Source: CAYFKJ01 sp964343605
GTDB lineage: Bacteria > Pseudomonadota > Alphaproteobacteria > UBA2966
Direction of reading: 5' to 3'
Assembly: GCA_964343605.1 (NCBI GenBank)
Contig: CAYFKJ010000002.1
Coordinates: forward strand, 248,001-312,000
DNA: 64,000 nucleotides
The number at the start of each line of letters is the position of its first letter. Position 1 is the stretch's first letter. Made by a program: the position numbers and the translations under genes. The notes under the pieces are model-generated. The model was not told where the DNA came from, made no database searches, and worked only from the letters and a program-made list of their open reading frames with translations. Shown in pieces: positions 63,970 through 64,000 of this stretch.

Positions 63970-64000
63970 AGGCCAGCCAACACCTCGTCCACCGTCTTGA
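63966..64000 (-). CDS. possible C-terminal end of a convergent gene
   Basis: On the minus strand an open frame enters from the window edge and ends KTVDEVLAGL before a TAG overlapping the stop of the gene above. Ten residues are too few to name a family; overlapping convergent stops occur several times in this genome, which makes a real gene end plausible. Confidence 0.35.
   Translation of the reverse strand, partial: KTVDEVLAGL

Overview
The window (about 64 kb, high GC, one 10-base run of N) reads as the chromosome of a facultatively anaerobic, aromatic-degrading alphaproteobacterium, most likely from the Rhodospirillales (Magnetospirillum-like). The grounds are a Thauera/Magnetospirillum-type class I benzoyl-CoA reductase cluster, a complete cbb3 oxidase cluster with a perfect FNR/FixK box, alphaproteobacterial-style RpoD and CcoGHIS proteins, and G/C-rich REP-like palindromes. 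The genus is an inference; no rRNA is present.

Layout. 1-2011: end of groES, groEL and a strong terminator. 2153-5962: an orphan multi-PAS/GAF histidine kinase. 6083-13952: FNR box, ccoNOQP (terminal oxidase) and ccoGHIS (assembly and copper supply). 14054-16679: a DUF2189 membrane protein convergent with typA. 16769-21317 (minus): korA-korB, a ferritin-like protein, a RidA-family protein, a GNAT acetyltransferase and an Rrf2 regulator, transcribed divergently from 21553-29503 (plus): had-oah-dch-bcrCBAD-ferredoxin. Together these form an anaerobic benzoyl-CoA module. Bcr dearomatises benzoyl-CoA with ATP and reduced ferredoxin, Dch/Had/Oah carry the dienoyl-CoA to ring opening, and KorAB recharges the ferredoxin by oxidising 2-oxoglutarate. 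The Rrf2 and GNAT genes recall BadM and BadL of Rhodopseudomonas palustris.

29701-34747: an FkbM-type methyltransferase, a tripartite hybrid histidine kinase with a degenerate receiver, and greA. 34872-39930 (minus): carA and carB, separated by a small DUF559 nuclease gene packed between inverted REP-like palindromes. This REP/DUF559 unit is the most unusual structure in the window. 40194-44715: yqeY, dnaG and rpoD. 44795-47338: two VOC proteins, an NDH-2-like oxidoreductase and a cupin. 47430-47804: a CAU-anticodon tRNA with the remnant of a serine recombinase abutting it, a scar of past integration.

47820-54369: a lipoprotein hydrolase, then, behind a second perfect FNR box, a five-gene operon of 2-oxoacid:ferredoxin oxidoreductases: IorA, an IorB fused to a 2[4Fe-4S] delta subunit, then alpha, beta and gamma. 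It may feed aryl-pyruvates or phenylglyoxylate toward benzoyl-CoA (inference). 54366-61986: a response regulator/kinase/SDR operon divergent from a glucose-type ABC transporter (gtsABCD-like), with a direct-repeat operator candidate between them. 62009-62119: a second REP-like pair. 62231-63969: an AtuA-family protein split into two overlapping genes. The window ends in the tail of a convergent gene.
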